Positions 35,521 through 50,500 of a DNA stretch of 64,000 nt are shown one piece after another (the stretch's first letter is position 1; the number at the start of each line of letters is the position of its first letter). The DNA is from Bradyrhizobium sp. CB1717 (lineage in GTDB: Bacteria; Pseudomonadota; Alphaproteobacteria; Rhizobiales; Xanthobacteraceae). The notes below the pieces were generated by a model. The model was not told where the DNA came from. It made no database searches and worked only from the letters and a program-made list of their open reading frames with translations. The position numbers and the translations under genes are program-made. The stretch spans positions 6,355,001-6,419,000 of the forward strand of contig NZ_CP121666.1 of NCBI RefSeq assembly GCF_029714325.1, written 5' to 3'.

Positions 35521-38500
35521 CTACACATGGAAGATGAAGTCGCCTGCCTTGAGGTTCGACGCCACGATGTTCTTGAGCAGAATGGAATCGTTGGCATCGA
35601 GCGTCACCACCGTATCGTTGGGGCTGTCTGCCGCCGAAGCCCAGGACACGTTCGTGAACTGACGAACGTCGAGCCTGTCGATTCCCGTCGTGAAATCGGT
35701 GATCGTATGCTGGACGGGCGTCGAAGCCGGAGGCGCCCCGAACACGAACTGGTCCCGCCCTCCGCCCCCGGTGAGCACGTCCTGACCGCTCGCAGCGAAG
35801 ATGACGTCGTTGCCGGAGGTGCCCTGCACGGCCGTCCCCGTGCCGTTCTGGAAGATGAAATTCACGACTTGAGTGGCGCCGGCAATGTCCGACAGCGTCA
35901 ACGCGACCTTCTCGTACGCGGGCGGCGTACCGCCGGGAGTGTAAGTCACGACCGGCGCAGTCGGAACGCTCGGATCGCTGTCGGTCACCTGAATCCCGCT
36001 CACGGTGTACGTGCCACTGTTGAAGTTGACGCTCAGCTGGCTGGTATCGATGACAGGCCCCTGATGATTCCAGCTGATCTTCGCGCCCCCCTGCCCGTCG
36101 GAAGCGATGAGGAAACCGGCCGGATCGTAACTGCCGGCGACGGCGAACGAGCCGACGCCGAAATCGACGTGCAGACCACCCGAACTGGACACGCTCACGT
36201 TCGCAGGAGCGATCCCGACGAGATCGATCGCGTCTCCAAATGCAAAGCCGGTAACCGTGCCGGTGAAATCAGCGGCATCGGCAAGCACCAAGGTCCCGGG
36301 CGTGCTCTTGCCGGTGTCGAAGGTAACGTTGGCGTCCGACGCCGCGCTGAACACAAGGGAAGCATTATAGATGACCGCCGAGCCGCCGCCGGTCACCGCG
36401 GTGCCGATGGTCAGGCTGCCGGATTCCACCGCGATCGTTCCGGTATTGGTGAAGCCTGCCAGGCCCAGAATCGACGACGTGCCGGTGCTTTCAATCGTAC
36501 CGGCGTTCGAGAGCGTGCTGGTGCCGGTGAACGCGCTGGCGCCGCTGAACTGCCAGTCCGCCCCCGCCTCGTTCGTGAACGTCGCATTGTAGCCGAGGAC
36601 GATGCCCTCAACGACGCCGGCATTGTCTATGGTGACCAGGCCCGTGCCGGTCGTGGTGACGTCGAGCCCCGCCGTGCCACCAATCACGGAGCCGTCGATC
36701 GTGACGCTCACATCGCCGCCATCGAAGCCGAACGCCGCAACGCCGTACCGGCCCGCGAACACGCGGGAATCCGACTCGACCGTAACCGCAATGTCGCCGA
36801 CGCCGTAATTCACCGCGCGGATGCCGTCGGTTCCGGTCGGGGCGACGATCGTTGCGTGATCGTGAACCACGACATTTCCGTGGACCGCATCGTTCGCCGT
36901 GTTCTGATTGTTGGGATTATAGCCGGCCAGAATGCCTGCGGCGGGGTCGGCGGCGACGGTGCCCGTCGGGGTCGTTCCGGAGTGGATCGTGCCGGACGCA
37001 TTGACGAAGACCTCGGACGTCGAGGCCACGACCACGGTGGAATTGAGCGGATCTGCCGTGGTCGCCTTGTTGACCGCAGCAATGCCGGAGCTACCGGACG
37101 TGATCGAGGTGGTGGCCGAGGTCGTCACATGAATGCTGCCCGGCCCGAAACTCTGCGCGAGAATGCCGACTCCCGTTCCGTTCGGCGGGCTAGCACCGCC
37201 CAAGGCGATGATGGTTCCGCCAAAATTGTTCACATCGACATCGCCGACGCCATAATTATAGGCCCTGATGCCATCGCCCGCATCGGCGGTGATATCGCCG
37301 AAGTTGTTGACGTCAACCTCGCCATAGACGTTGTAGTTCGCGGGGTTCGGTGGATTGTTCAGACTTGGGTCCGTCGTCTGGCCGATATAGCCTGCGAGGA
37401 TACCACCCGGCTGGCTGTTGAATCCCGTGGTGCCGATGCCGGAGTGTATGAAGGCTGCGTTCGTCACGATCACCGAACTGTTGAACGACGGCGCAATGCT
37501 CGTGGCCTCGTTGACTGCATTGATGCCGGCGCCGCCTTGGTGGGAGTCGATCGTATCTCCCGTCGACGTGACCACCGATATGCTGCCGGCGTTGGTGCTC
37601 AGGGCGAGGATACCGTAAGCCTTGTTGAACGTTGCGGAGCCGGCGGTGATGGTCGTGTTGGCATTGACGGTGATGGCAATGTCACGGGACAGCGCGCCCG
37701 CCGTCACCGGATCGGTGAACCCGCCATCGGCGTGGGCATAGATGCCATTCGAGCCCGCCGTGACGTCGGCGCCCGAGGCGTCGTTGATCGTTATGTTGCC
37801 GTAGCCGTAATTGTAGCCCTGGAGGCCGAAGCCGGCGGCGGAGACGTCCGCTGCGTTGTTGATGAAGACGTTGCCGCTGACATACTGGTTCGCATGCCCC
37901 CCTCCGCCAAAGAAGCCGGCGGCGATGCCGGACGGCGTACCGCCGCTGTTGGTCTGCAGGCTACCAGATGTAATCGTGCCGGCCGCCGTCACCGCAACCA
38001 CCGCAGGCTTCCCGGCGGCGACATTGGCCGCGAAGAGACTAATCAAATCCGGCGTGCTCGCCGTCGGATTTGCGTCATTGACTGCGTTAATTCCGCTGCT
38101 GCCGGAATTGATCGAGGAGGGGGATGTCGATGACGAGCTTACGACGACAACGATGTTGCCCGAGCCGCGATTGGTGGCGCTGATGCCGTAGGGAGCATTT
38201 CCGCCAAAAGTCGACGTTGCGGGCGTCTGCGCCTGAATCGAAACACCCAAGCCGACGCTGACTGCGATGTTGCCGACGCCGTAGTCGTACGCAAGGATGC
38301 CGGGCCCCGCCGCGGCGAGCAGGGTCGGATTGGAGTTGCCGAAGGGATTGCCGTCACTCGCGACATTGACGATCACGTCGCCGTAGACCGCAGAACTGAA
38401 CGCGCCGTTACCGCCGGGATTGTAGCCCGCCTGGATCGCAGACTGTGCGCTGCCGCCGTTGTTGACGTTCGTTCCGGAGGAGATGAACCCCTGGCTGTAG

Positions 38501-41500
38501 ACCGAGACGGTGCTGCCGCTGCCCGAAGCAATCGCGGTTGCCTGGTTGCCCGCATTGATGCCCGTGCTGCCCGAGGTAATCGTGGTGCCCCAGCCGGCAT
38601 TCACCAGCGAGCTTCCCGTACCGTAGGTGAAGGCAAAGATACCGTACTGGGTAAGACCGCTGCCGACGCCCGTCGCGCCTCCATTGACCGCCGTGATCGC
38701 ATACTGGCCGGGCGCAAACGTGACTGACGTATTTCCCGAACCGTAATTGTCGGCAAAAATACCTGCTCCGGCCTGCGCCGTGATGCTGGCGCGATTCTCG
38801 ATCGTGACGTCGCCTGTGATCACCGCGTTCGGCACCGTCGTGTTGTTATTGAGAATCCGCGCGCGAAGACCGGCCGCGCCGCTGCCCGCAATATTTGCAG
38901 TGTTCGTGCCACTCGTAATGCTGGACGAGTTGTAGATGATGATATTGCCGCCCGGCCCGGGGGTGGTTTCCTGCAGCGCGGCGGCGCGGATGCCGTTAAA
39001 GCCGGCATTGATCGTGCCGCCCGACGTCGTGATGGTGACGCCGCCCGTGCCGTTGGACACGCCCAGGATTCCGTACGAGTTCGTTCCAGTCAGCGCAGCG
39101 CCCACGCTGACAATATTGATATTGCCGTTGACCGTATTGGCGGCAATGGCGTTGGCGACACCGCTCACATTCGCAAAATTGACGATATCGGCGGAGCCGC
39201 TGCCCGTGTTGCCGCCTTGCGTGGTATCCACGACGAGGCCAGTGTTCGGGCCGGTGCTGGCAGTAGGGCCGGATATATTCGCGGCATTGATGATCGCGCC
39301 GCTGGCGCCCTGTGTCGCGACCCGGAGACCGGGAAAGGCACCGTTGATCACAATGTCGGAACTTGCGTTGGCCACGATCGTGTACGTATTCGCAACAACT
39401 CCGTCGGTCGTCGACAGGTTGAACCCAGGCCCAGTGCTGCTGTTGATGTGGTCGTTGTCGAGAATGTAGAAGCTTACGGGTGTCAGCGGCGATTGCGACG
39501 TGGTGACGCCGGAGATGATCGTCGCGCTGGTCGGCACCAGCACGATACGGTTCGACGACAGAACATCGAAGGTATTTCCGGACAGCCCGGTTCCGGACAC
39601 CTGGAACGCATAGTTTTGCACGCCGCTCACGGTCAGCGTAGAGCCGCTGACGTTCGCAGCGGTGATGCCGCCACTCCCCAGGGTGATGATGGAGCCAACA
39701 TTGCCGCTGCCGCTGGCGCTGAAGTTGAGCGGCAGATTCGTACCAACCGAGGCCGGGTTATCGAACGTCAGAAGTCCCCTGCCGCCAAAATTGATGGTTT
39801 GTGTAGCCGCAACAGACAGTCCGAGCTCGAGGGCCGAGCGGTCGCCCAGGAGGATCGAGCCGACGCCAGTCACGTTGGCGAAGATCTGCGCCGAACTGCC
39901 GGGCAAAACAGATACGTTGCCCGTGTTCGACAGCGCAATCGCGCCTGCCCCGGACAAGGCGGCAAGACCGAGCATATTGATGATGCCGGCATTGCTGATC
40001 GCGTTCGCGCCGCTGCCGAAGAAGTTCGAGCCATTAATATTCCAGGTTGCCCCGAGCGCGTTGTTGACGCTGCCGCTGCCAGTCCCGCTAAAGCTGATAT
40101 TGCCGGTGATCGAGCCATTGTTGGTGACCGACCCATTGCCGGCGAAGACCGAGACGGCGAAGTTGTTGGTCGTGCGGGCAAACAGATTGGAGGCGATGAA
40201 CTTGCCCGCGGCGTTGGAAACCGTTGCAGTCAGAGTGCTGTTGCCGTTGCCGATCGCGACGACGGGCATGAACGGCACACCAGGCGCATTGATCGTTCCG
40301 GAATTTGAGATCGAGATCAACCCGTTGACCGAAGCACTGGTCCCGTTGCCGACCGAGATGCCGATGCCCGCCGCGCTGATGGCGCCCTGGTTGTTGATCG
40401 TGATGCTGCCACCCGCGGCCGAGAATGCATTAACGCCGCTGCCCTGCGCTGCAGTTATCGACGACGTCGGCCGCAGCGTTGCGCTGATACTGCCATTGCC
40501 GTTGTTGTAGAGATTGATGCCGGGCCCCGAAGCCGCGGTGACGGCCGCCGCATTGTCCACAACGACGTTGCCGTGAATGTTGGCCGGCGAGACAACCGAG
40601 TAGCCAGCCGAGATGCCGGCAGGCGTGCCGCCGCCCGAGAAGAAATTGAAGCCCGAGTTGATTGTTCCCGTCGACGTGGTGACCGATATCTGATTTCCGG
40701 AGGCGACGCTGACGGCCGCCGAATTGGCGTTGATACCAGAGCCGCCGGAGATGAACTGGTCATTGGCGCCGGTCGTGATCGTGATATTGCCGCCGCTCGA
40801 GTTGTTGGCATTGAGTGCGGCAAGGCCCATGAGCGAGCTCGCGGTCACCGCGGCAGCCGTCGGCGTCGAATTGGCTTCGACACTGATCGAGACATTGGAG
40901 GGCGACGCGGTGCCGTTGACGGACGAGCCGGCGGCGATGCCGAATTGCGCGCCGCTCACCGACTTGTCGGCCCTGTTTATGATCGTGATGTTGCCGTAGC
41001 CGAAATTGAAGCCAGTGATGCCAGAACCGGCTCTCGCCGAAATATTGGCTGCGTTATCGACAAGGACCGAGCCGTTGATGTTCGTGTTTGAAGTACCGTT
41101 GCTGCCATAATATCCAGCTGCAATGCCCGCGGGCTGGGCGCCTCCGGCCGACAGATGCACACCCGAGTTGATCGTGCCGGCGGCCGTGACGGTGACGGTC
41201 GAGCCCAGGCTCTGCAAAATAGACGTGCCCTGATTGATCGCGAGGATACCGTGCGACCCCGAGGTGATGCTGGAGCTCGCAGTCGTCGTGACCGAAACGT
41301 TGCCGGTGCTGCTGCTCGAGCCGGCGATGCCGTAGACATCTTTGGCAATGATGGTCCCGGAATTGCTGATGCCAACGTTGCCGGGCCCAAAATTGTAGCC
41401 GCGGATGCCGTCACCACCCGCCGCATTGATGGTGGCGGAGTTGCTGATGACAACGTTGCCGAACACGCTGGAATTGACGGTATTGGTTGTGCCGCCCTTG

Positions 41501-44500
41501 TAGCCGGCGAGGATGCCGGCTGGACGGCCGCCCTGTCCGGTCAGGGCTGTGCCTGAGTTGATCGCGCCGCTCGCATTGACCGAAATCGAGCTTGCGATCA
41601 CGCCGCCGACCTTGGGCAGAGAGACCGCTTCGTTGTACGCGTTGATGCCGACGCCGCCTGACGTGATGACCGTGCCGGCGCCCGCATTGATCTGGATATT
41701 GCCGGTCCCCTTGGATTGCGCCTCGATACCGTAGAGCGTCGAACCTATGATCTGCGCGGTCGCCTCGAGCGGATTCGGTGCCGTGGTTACACTGATATTG
41801 CCGTTGCCGTTGGTCTGGACACGGATGCCGTCGTGACCGCCCGTGATATTTCCGCTTTGGCTGACGGTGATATCGCCATTGTTCGCCGAATTGAGGTTGA
41901 CGGCGACGATCCCGCTGAACGCGGCGCCCGTTCCTGTCACACTGCCTGATCCATTGATCAGGATGCTGCCCGTGCCTGTCGCGTTCTGTTGAGCAAGAAT
42001 GCCCCTGCCCGCCAGGCCGGTCACCGTCCCCGACGTCGTGACCGTGATCGAGCCGGCGGCATTCTGAATCACGGAGATAGCGCTTCCGGCGCCGGTGATC
42101 TGGCCGGTGGGATTGACGGTCAGGTTCGCGGGATTGCCCGCGCTTGCACCGGTCGCATAGAGATCGATCGCATCGCCGGCGCTGGTGGTAATGTTGGCGC
42201 TTCCGCCGATCGCAACCGGCCCGCCGGCGATCGAAATGGCATTGATCGTTGCAGTGACGGCCGCACCAATCTGCAAACTCCCGCCAGTTCCGGTGAACTC
42301 GACGACACCGCCTGCCGGGCTCATCGCGACGCTGGCGCCGCCGCTGGCGACCAGTATCGGTATCGTCGCCGTCGCGCCGACGTTACCCGCCGAATCGACC
42401 ACGCGCGTGAAGTAAGTGAAATTCGCACTTCGGACCGTACTGTCGGTGAAGGTCCACCGGACCAAGCCGTTCCGGACAACGTCTGTCCACGTCGCGTTAT
42501 CCGTACTGATCTGGACTTTATCGCCAAAGGCAAGCGTGCCGTTCGTCCCCGTTACGATGATCGAGGTGCTGGTCGAAGACGCGCTTCCGGCGACAGACAA
42601 AATCGCAACAGATTCCGTCGGCGAACCGGTGTCGACGACGTAGCTGGCATTGTCCGCCACCGCGGCCGCGGTCAGCACCGCGGCATTGCCGGCAGCATCC
42701 GTGATCGTGCCGCCGTTCAGGCTCAGCGCGTTGGCGTTGATGCTGATGCCGTTGGCATCATTTTGGCCAGCCTGGATCGTGTAGGTGAACACCAGCTGGC
42801 TGCTGCCACTGCCGGAGGCATAATTGGCCTGCACCGGCGTGCCGCCGATGTTCAATGCCAGCTGCGGCGTCCCCGTCACCGTGACGTTCTCACTGAACGA
42901 CACCGTCACGCTGACCACGTCGCCGGCATTGAGCGTGCCGTTCTGCGCCCCCGTCGCGCTGGTGATCGCCTCACCGCTCACCACCGGCGCCGCGGTATCG
43001 ACCTTGTAGCTGGCATTATCGGCCGCCGCGGCCGCCGTCAGCACCGCAGCGTTGCCGGCGGCATCCGTGATCGTGCCGCCGTTCAGGCCCAGCGCATTGG
43101 CGTCGAGGCTGATGCCGTTGGCATCGTTCTGTCCGGCCTGGATCGTGTAGGTGAACACCAGCTGGCTGCTGCCGCTGCCCGAGGCGTAGCTCGCCTGCAC
43201 CGGCGTGCCGCCGATGTTCAATGCCAGTTGCGGCGTCCCCGTCACCGTGACGCTCTCGCTGAACGTCACGGTCACGCTGACCACGTCGCCGGCGTTGAGC
43301 GTGCCGTTCTGCGCCCCCGTCGCGCTGGTGATCGCCTCGCTGCTCACCGTTGGCGCGGCGGTATCGACCTTGTAGCTGGCATTATCCGCCACCGCGGCCG
43401 CCGTCAGCACCGCCGCATTGCCGGCGGCATCGGTGATCGTGCCGCCGTTCAGGCTCAGCGCATTGGCGTTGATGCTGATGCCGTTGGCATCATTTTGGCC
43501 GGCCTGGATCGTGTAGGTGAACACCAGCTGGCTGCCGCCGCTGCCCGAGGCGTAGCTGGCCTGGACCGGCGTGCCCCCGATGTTCAATGCCAGTTGCGGC
43601 GTGCCCGTCACCGTGACGCTCTCGCTGAACGTCACGGTCACGCTGACCACGTCGCCGGCATTGAGCGTGCTGTTCTGCGACCCTGTCGCGCTGGTGATCG
43701 CCTCACTGCTCACCGTCGGTGCGGCGGTATCGACCTTGTAGCTCGCATTGTCCGCCACCGCGGCCGCGGTCAGCACCGCCGCGTTGCCGGCAGCATCCGC
43801 GATCGTGCCACCGTTCAGGCTCAGCGCATTGGCGTCGAGGCTGATCCCGTTGGCGTCGTTTTGGCCGGCCTGGATCGTGTAGGTGAACACCAGCTGGCTG
43901 CTGCCGCTGCCGGAGGCGTAGCTGGCTTGCACCGGCGTCCCGCCGATGTTCAGGGCCAGTTGCGGCGTCCCCGTCACCGTGACGCTCTCGCTGAACGACA
44001 CGGTGACGCTGACCACGTCGCCGGCATTGAGCGTGCTGTTCTGCGATCCCGTCGCGCTGGTGATCGCCTCGCTGCTCACCGTTGGCGCGGCGGTATCGAC
44101 CTTGTAGCTGGCATCATCCGCCACCGCGGCCGCCGTCAGCACCGCCACGTTGCCGGCGGCATCGGTGATCGTACCGCCGTTCAGGCCCAGCGCATTGGCG
44201 TCGATGCTGATGCCGTTGGCATCGTTCTGTCCTGCCTGGATCGTGTAGGTGAACACGAGCTGGCTGCTGCCGCTGCCCGAGGCGTAGCTCGCCTGCACCG
44301 GCGTCCCGCCGATGTTCAGGGCCAGTTGCGGCGTCCCCGTCGCCGTGACGCTCTCGCTGAACGACACCGTCACGCTGACCACGTCGCCGGCATTGAGCGT
44401 GCTGTTCTGCGACCCTGTCGCGCTGGTGATCGCCTCGCCGCTCACCGTCGGCGCGGCGGTATCAACCTTGTAGCTGGCATTGTCGGCCACCGCAGCCGCG

Positions 44501-47500
44501 GTCAGCACCGCCGCATTGCCGGCGGCATCCGTGATCGTGCCGCCGTTCAGACCCAGCGCATTGGCGTTGATGCTGATGCCGTTGGCATCGTTCTGCCCGG
44601 CCTGGATCGTGTAGGTGAACACCAGCTGGGTGCTGCCGCTGCCGGAGGCATAATTGGCCTGTACCGGCGTCCCGCCGATGTTCAGTGCCAGTTGCGGCGT
44701 CCCGGTGACCGTGACGTTCTCACTGAACGTCACGGTCACGCTGACCACGTCGCCGGCATTGAGCGTGCTGTTTTGCGCGCCCGCCGCGCTGGTGATCGCC
44801 TCGCTGCTCACCGTCGGGGTCGCCGTATCGACCTTGTAGCTCGCATTGTCGGCCACTGCGGCCGCCGTCAGCACCGCCGCGTTGCCAGCGGCATCCTTGA
44901 TCGTGCCACCATTCAGGCTCAGCGCATTGGCGTCGAGGCTGATGCCGTTGGCATCGTTCTGGCTGGCCTGGATTGTGTAGGTGAACACGAGCTGCGTGCT
45001 GCCGCTACCGGAGGCATAATTGGCCTGCACCGGGGTCCCGCCGATGTTCAAGGCCAGTTGCGGCGTCCCCGTCACCGTGACGCTCTCGTTGAACGACACC
45101 GTCACGCTGACCACGTCGCCGGCATTGAGCGTGCTGTTCTGCGCCCCCGTCGCGCTGGTGATCGTCTCGCTGCTCACCGTCGGCGCGGCCGTATCGAGCG
45201 TGATGATCAGTGCGGCGGTGGTCGAGGTGTTGCCGAAACTGTCGCTGAGTCTGGCCGAGATCGACCTGGCGCCGTCAGGGCCGAGATCACCGTCGGTGAC
45301 GGTCAAGCTCACGCTCTGCGCGCTGATGTCGGCTGCACTGATCGTATGCGTGACGGGATGGGCGAACGGCGAGCCATTGAGCAACAGCTGGATCGTATCT
45401 CCCGCCGCGACGTTGGCACCGAGCACGACCGTGAAAGTCGGCGCGGTCACGTTCGTCGTGTTGTCACTGCTCGAACTGCCGGAATCGGAAGCTGCCGCCA
45501 GGTCCGGCGTGCCGCCGGTCGGGGCATTGGTATTCAAGGTAAAGACCACCGTGTTGCTGACGCCATGGTTGCCGGCGGCATCAGTCGCTTGCGCGGTCAA
45601 GCTATTGGCGTCGCTGTGCAGCGTAACGTCTGTGCTCCAAGTGCCGTTGGCCTGGATGGTTGCGACGCCAACGACCGAGGCGCCGTCGTCCAGCACGGTC
45701 ACAATCAGACCCGCGTCAGTGGGATCAGCCGTGCCGGTGATCGTCTGCACGGATTGGTTGGTGTTGCCGCCGGTACTGGTGATTGCCAGCACGGGCGCGC
45801 TCGTGTCGAGCGTGATGGTCAAGGCGCTGGTGGTCGAGCTGTTGCCCGCCAGATCGGTAAAGCGGGCGGAGATCGGCTTGGACCCGTCAGGTCCAAGGTC
45901 ACCGGCGTTCACCGTGAAACTGACGCTTTGCGCCGCGATATCGCCGGAGGTGACGGTTCGCAGCAGAGGATGGGAGAACGAGGACCCATTTAGCAGCAGC
46001 TGGACCGTGTCGCCCACCGCAACACCCGCACCAAGCGCGACCGTCAGCGTCGGAGCCAGGACGTTGGTGTTGTTGTCGTTGCTGGACGAACCGGAGTCCG
46101 AACTCGCAATCAGATCTGGCGCGCCGCCGAAGGGAACGGTCTGATCCAGCGTGTAGCTGTGGCCGTTGCCCGCAGCGATATTGCCGGCCAAGTCGATGGT
46201 GCGGACCGACAGCAAACTGCCTGCCCCGGAAAGGAGCACGCCCGATGCGGACCACGCGCCCCCTGCTGCATTTGCCGTGACCCAGTTCGTGCCGTCGACG
46301 CTGAGCTGAATTGACTCGCCGGGATCCAGCGTGCCCGTGTACGCCCCGGTCACGGTCTGTGACGCTACATTGGTGACGAAATCGCTCGACGAGCTGCCGC
46401 TGTCGGACCCCAGTGCGATCACCGTCGCAACCGCTGACGGCGCGCTGGTGTCCAGCGTGTAGGCATGCCCGGTGCCGGCAAGGCTGTTGCCAGCCAGATC
46501 AATCGTCCGAACCGACAGCGTGCTCCCGGCGGCCGACAGCGTTACTCCGGATGCTGCCCAGGTGCCGTTCGACGCATTGGCGATCGCAGTTACCCAGGTT
46601 GCGCCGCCGTCGGCGCTGACCTGGATGGACTCGCCGGCGCCGAGGGTGCCGGAATAGGTGCCGCTGACCGTCTGCGAGCCGACATTGGTGACGAAATCAC
46701 TTGCGGAGCTTCCGCTGTCCGAACCCAGTGCCGTCACCGTCGCAATTGTGGACGGCGCGACGGTATCGAAGGTGTAACTGTGGCCCGTTCCGGCCGCGAC
46801 ATTGCCCGCAAGGTCGATCGTGCGAACTGACAGCGTGTTCCCGGCCGCCGACAGCGTCACGCCGGATTCCGACCAGGTGCCGTTGGCCGCATTGGCCGTT
46901 GCGGTGACCCAGCTCACACCGCCATCCGCGCTGACCTGAATCGTTTCGCCGAAAGCCAGGACACCCGTATAGGTGCCGCTCACGGTTTGCGACGGAATGT
47001 TGGTGACGAAATCGGTCGAGGAGCTGCCAGTGTCAGAACTCAGCAGCGTCACCGTCGCAACCGCCGTCGGCGCCAAGGTATCCAGAGTGTAGCTGTGTCC
47101 CGTCCCCGCCGTGACGTTCCCGGCGAGGTCGATGGTGCGAACCGACAGCAAGTTGGTACCAGGCGACAGCGATACGCCCGACGCGGACCAGGCGCCGCCC
47201 GATGCGGACGCCGTCACCCAGGTAGCGCCATTGTTGGCGCTGACCTGGATCGTCTCGCCCGGACCCAAGGCACCGGTATAGGTGCCGCTGACCGTTTGCG
47301 AGGCCACGTTGGTATTGAAGTCGGTCGGCGAGCTGCCGCTGTCGGCACTCAATGCCCCCACGGTTGCAGCAGGCGCCGGCGGCGTCGAATCCAGCGTCAG
47401 GACGACCGTACTGCTCTGGCCCAAATTGCCGGCCACGTCCGTGTCCCGGGCGACGAAGCTATTGCCGCCCTCGGAAAGCTGTACGATCACGCTCCAGCTG

Positions 47501-50500
47501 CCGTCCGCCTGGACAACGGCACCGGCTATGGCTTGCGCGTTGTCGAACACGATCACGGTGGTTCCGACATCGGCCAAGCCGACCGCTCCGGAGATTCTCT
47601 GGGTGGCCTGGTTGGTCAGCGCGTCCGAATTGTCGATCGTGACCACGGGCGGCGCCGTGTCGATTGTGACGGCCTGCGCGGCGGAGCCGATGGTGTTGCC
47701 GACGGAATCGACGACGCGCACCTGGTACGAGAAGCTCGCATTGTGGACACCAGGATCGGTCAGGCTCCACGTCGTTCCTGTCGCCTGAACGACGTCGCTC
47801 CATGTGAGACCATTGTCGCTGCTGACCTGAATCTTCTCGCCGGGCGAGAGCGCTCCATTGCTGCCGGAGACCGACAATTGGGTGCTGTTGGTGATGAAAT
47901 CGCCGGAGGCCCCGCTATCAGGACTGATCGCCGTAATGGCCAGCGGCAGCGTGATGTTGAGACTTGCGGTCGAAGCCGCAGACTTGATCGTATCGGAGAC
48001 CGTGTAGCCGAAGACAACGCGGCCGCTGAATCCCGGATCCGGCGTGTACGTCCACGTCTGATCGCTGTTCTGGACCAGACCGCCGCCTCCACTCTGGATC
48101 GTCAGCGACGTGATGGACAGGGAGGGACCATCGATGTCGGCGACGCCTTTGAGCAAGACCGTCGGCGTGATGACGTAGGGGCTGTCCTGCAGCCCCTGCG
48201 CGAGCGTGACGGGCGCCGCCACGGGAGCTGCATCGGCCGTCTGGATGGCAGGCTGTACGCCGTCATGCACCGTTACGAAGACGGGGACGGTTATGAAGCC
48301 ATTGTCAGCGGAGAGCCTGATGATGAATTCCTGCGTGGCTGTCTCGCCGAAAGACAGCCCCGCGAAGTCGCTCTTCGGCTCGGCGAAACTCCAGTTGATA
48401 TGCCCGTTAGCGTCAAAGCTGGCGCTGAAATACGGGGTCGCGCCGCCAAACTGGTCCGTCACGCTGACCGTGACGCCGGTGTAGTCACCCGTGACTGCAA
48501 TCGATCCCTTGGCGGTCAGGACGTCGGACGACTTCGCCGTCTCCAGAATGATCGCGCTAAGTCCCGAGGTCGGATCGGCAAAGAAGATGTTGCTGCTGTT
48601 GCCGAAGGCGACGTACTGGCCGCCGGCGCTGATCGCGGCACCGCCATTGGACGCTGTATCCACCCCGTCTGAAACCAGCCGATAGGCGGGGGCCGCCGGG
48701 TTCGTGACGTCGACGATGTAGATATCGGCGAACCCGTTCTGATCGGCCGAGGTCAGCCTCGCCTCGCTCGTGAAGACGATGAAGTGGCCGTCCGGGCTCA
48801 GCACCGGACTATAGCTGCCGCCTGAGGCGTTGGACGTGTGAAATACGACGGCCCCGGCATTCAGATCATAGAGATAGATCTCGGAATGGCCGGCGGCGTC
48901 AGTCTCCTGATAGGCGATCATGCGGCCATCTGCGCTGATGGTCGGCGCAACCGTCCCGGCCCCGGCGGAGGTGCTGGCAATCACGGCCAGTTCGCCCGTC
49001 GACAAATCGAAGGCAAGAAGCCTGCCCCCGCCTCCCGGAGCAGCCACATCCGAATTCCAGAAGGCAATCAGGTGGCCGTCGGCGCTGATGGCCGGCTTCC
49101 AGAGTGCCCCCGAGCTCCCCACCGCCCCCGGCGTCACCGTTCCTTTGAGCGTGCCGTCAAGACTGTAGATTGAAACGTTGCCGCCGTCCTGTTGCACGAC
49201 GATCGTGCCGCCGTCGCCACTGACGGCGGGCGCGCTTCCCGGCGCCAGCTCGGTCTGAACATGATAGTGCGCCGGATCGGAAGGATCGGTGCCATAGACG
49301 AAGACGAAGCTGCCGCCACCATCGGAGCCCTGATAGACGATATAGCGGCCGTCAAAGCTGATTGTCGGCGAACCGTAGCTCCAGCCGTTCGCGGGAGAGG
49401 CGATGGTCGTGGTCGCGCCCGTCTCGTGGTTGAAAAAGTAGATTGCGCCGTCGGGATCGTAGACGACGTCGCCATTGGCGCTCATGACCGGGCCGATATG
49501 ATCTCCCGCCCCGGAGGTGATTGCCGCGACGTTCGGCGGCGTGACGACGAATGGAACGGCCGACAGCTTGACCGGGACAATGATCGCCTCCCCCACAACG
49601 ATGTTGCTCGGAGGCGGGCTTGTGCCGGAGTCGGAAGCCGGGTTGACCGTGACGACAACGGTCGGGGTTACTGCGCTCGAGGGCGGAGTGGCGCTTGTCC
49701 CGGGCAGGGGATGATATTCCGTGCCGGGCGGCTGTAGCGGCGGGCTTCCGGCGAATTTCGTCGTGCTGTTCGGATTCGGGTTGTTGTTGTTCTGGTCCCT
49801 GTTCTCCGTGTGCTGGGGAAGATTTGGAAACAGCTGTTTGCCGGAATCATATGTGCTCAGCACCTGCTGGAATGCACCGAATTCCTGCGCGACCTGATCT
49901 GTCGTCTTGTTGCTCTGCTGAGCAATCACGTCGAAAGTCGCCGTCGGCGTCAGCGTCAGCGTCGATCCGTTGCTCGTGACGGTACCTATCAAGACACCGG
50001 CCGTATTGAAAACCTGGACGGCATGCACCAGACCGTCACGCTGGTCGATGACGGAAACCGACACCTTTCCGTCGGTCGCCGAGACGTCGAGGATCACAGC
50101 CGTGCCGCGAATTCCGATCGTGGCGCTGGGTGTTGCCACCCGCATATCACCGGTCTTCGCAACCTGGCCCGCCACAAAGCTGGCGGCGCCCTGAACCAGG
50201 GTCATCAGCGAGCTGTTGGATGTGCTGCTGGCATCATAGGTCAGTTCGTTCAGCATGAACCGCGCACTGGCGGACAGATTGAACGTCGTGCCGTCGTCGA
50301 GCACGAGACCAAGGGTCGAGTCGCTACCCGTCTGCACCACGTCGTTCTGGTAGATCGCATCACCGACGTTGGTGACGATCGTCACGCCATTGCGGACGAT
50401 GCTCGCGCTGCCGGTCATCTTGACGACATGGCCCACAACCTTGCCGCTGGCCGCGGGCGCGCCGGCCTGCGCATATTGCGTGTGTCCGGTCAGAGCATCG

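Noticed and set aside
35527..38133. A long plus-strand open frame opposite the 3' part of the adhesin gene
   Set aside because: Antisense shadow: Arg/Gly/Val/Asp-rich without domain character, while the minus strand encodes the RTX and beta-helix parts.
41989..45993. A 1334-codon open frame on the plus strand, opposite the giant adhesin
   Set aside because: It mirrors the 366-bp repeats of the minus-strand gene, is rich in Arg/His/Asp/Ala from antisense reading of GC-rich codons, and has no ribosome-binding site. The minus-strand protein has recognisable domains.
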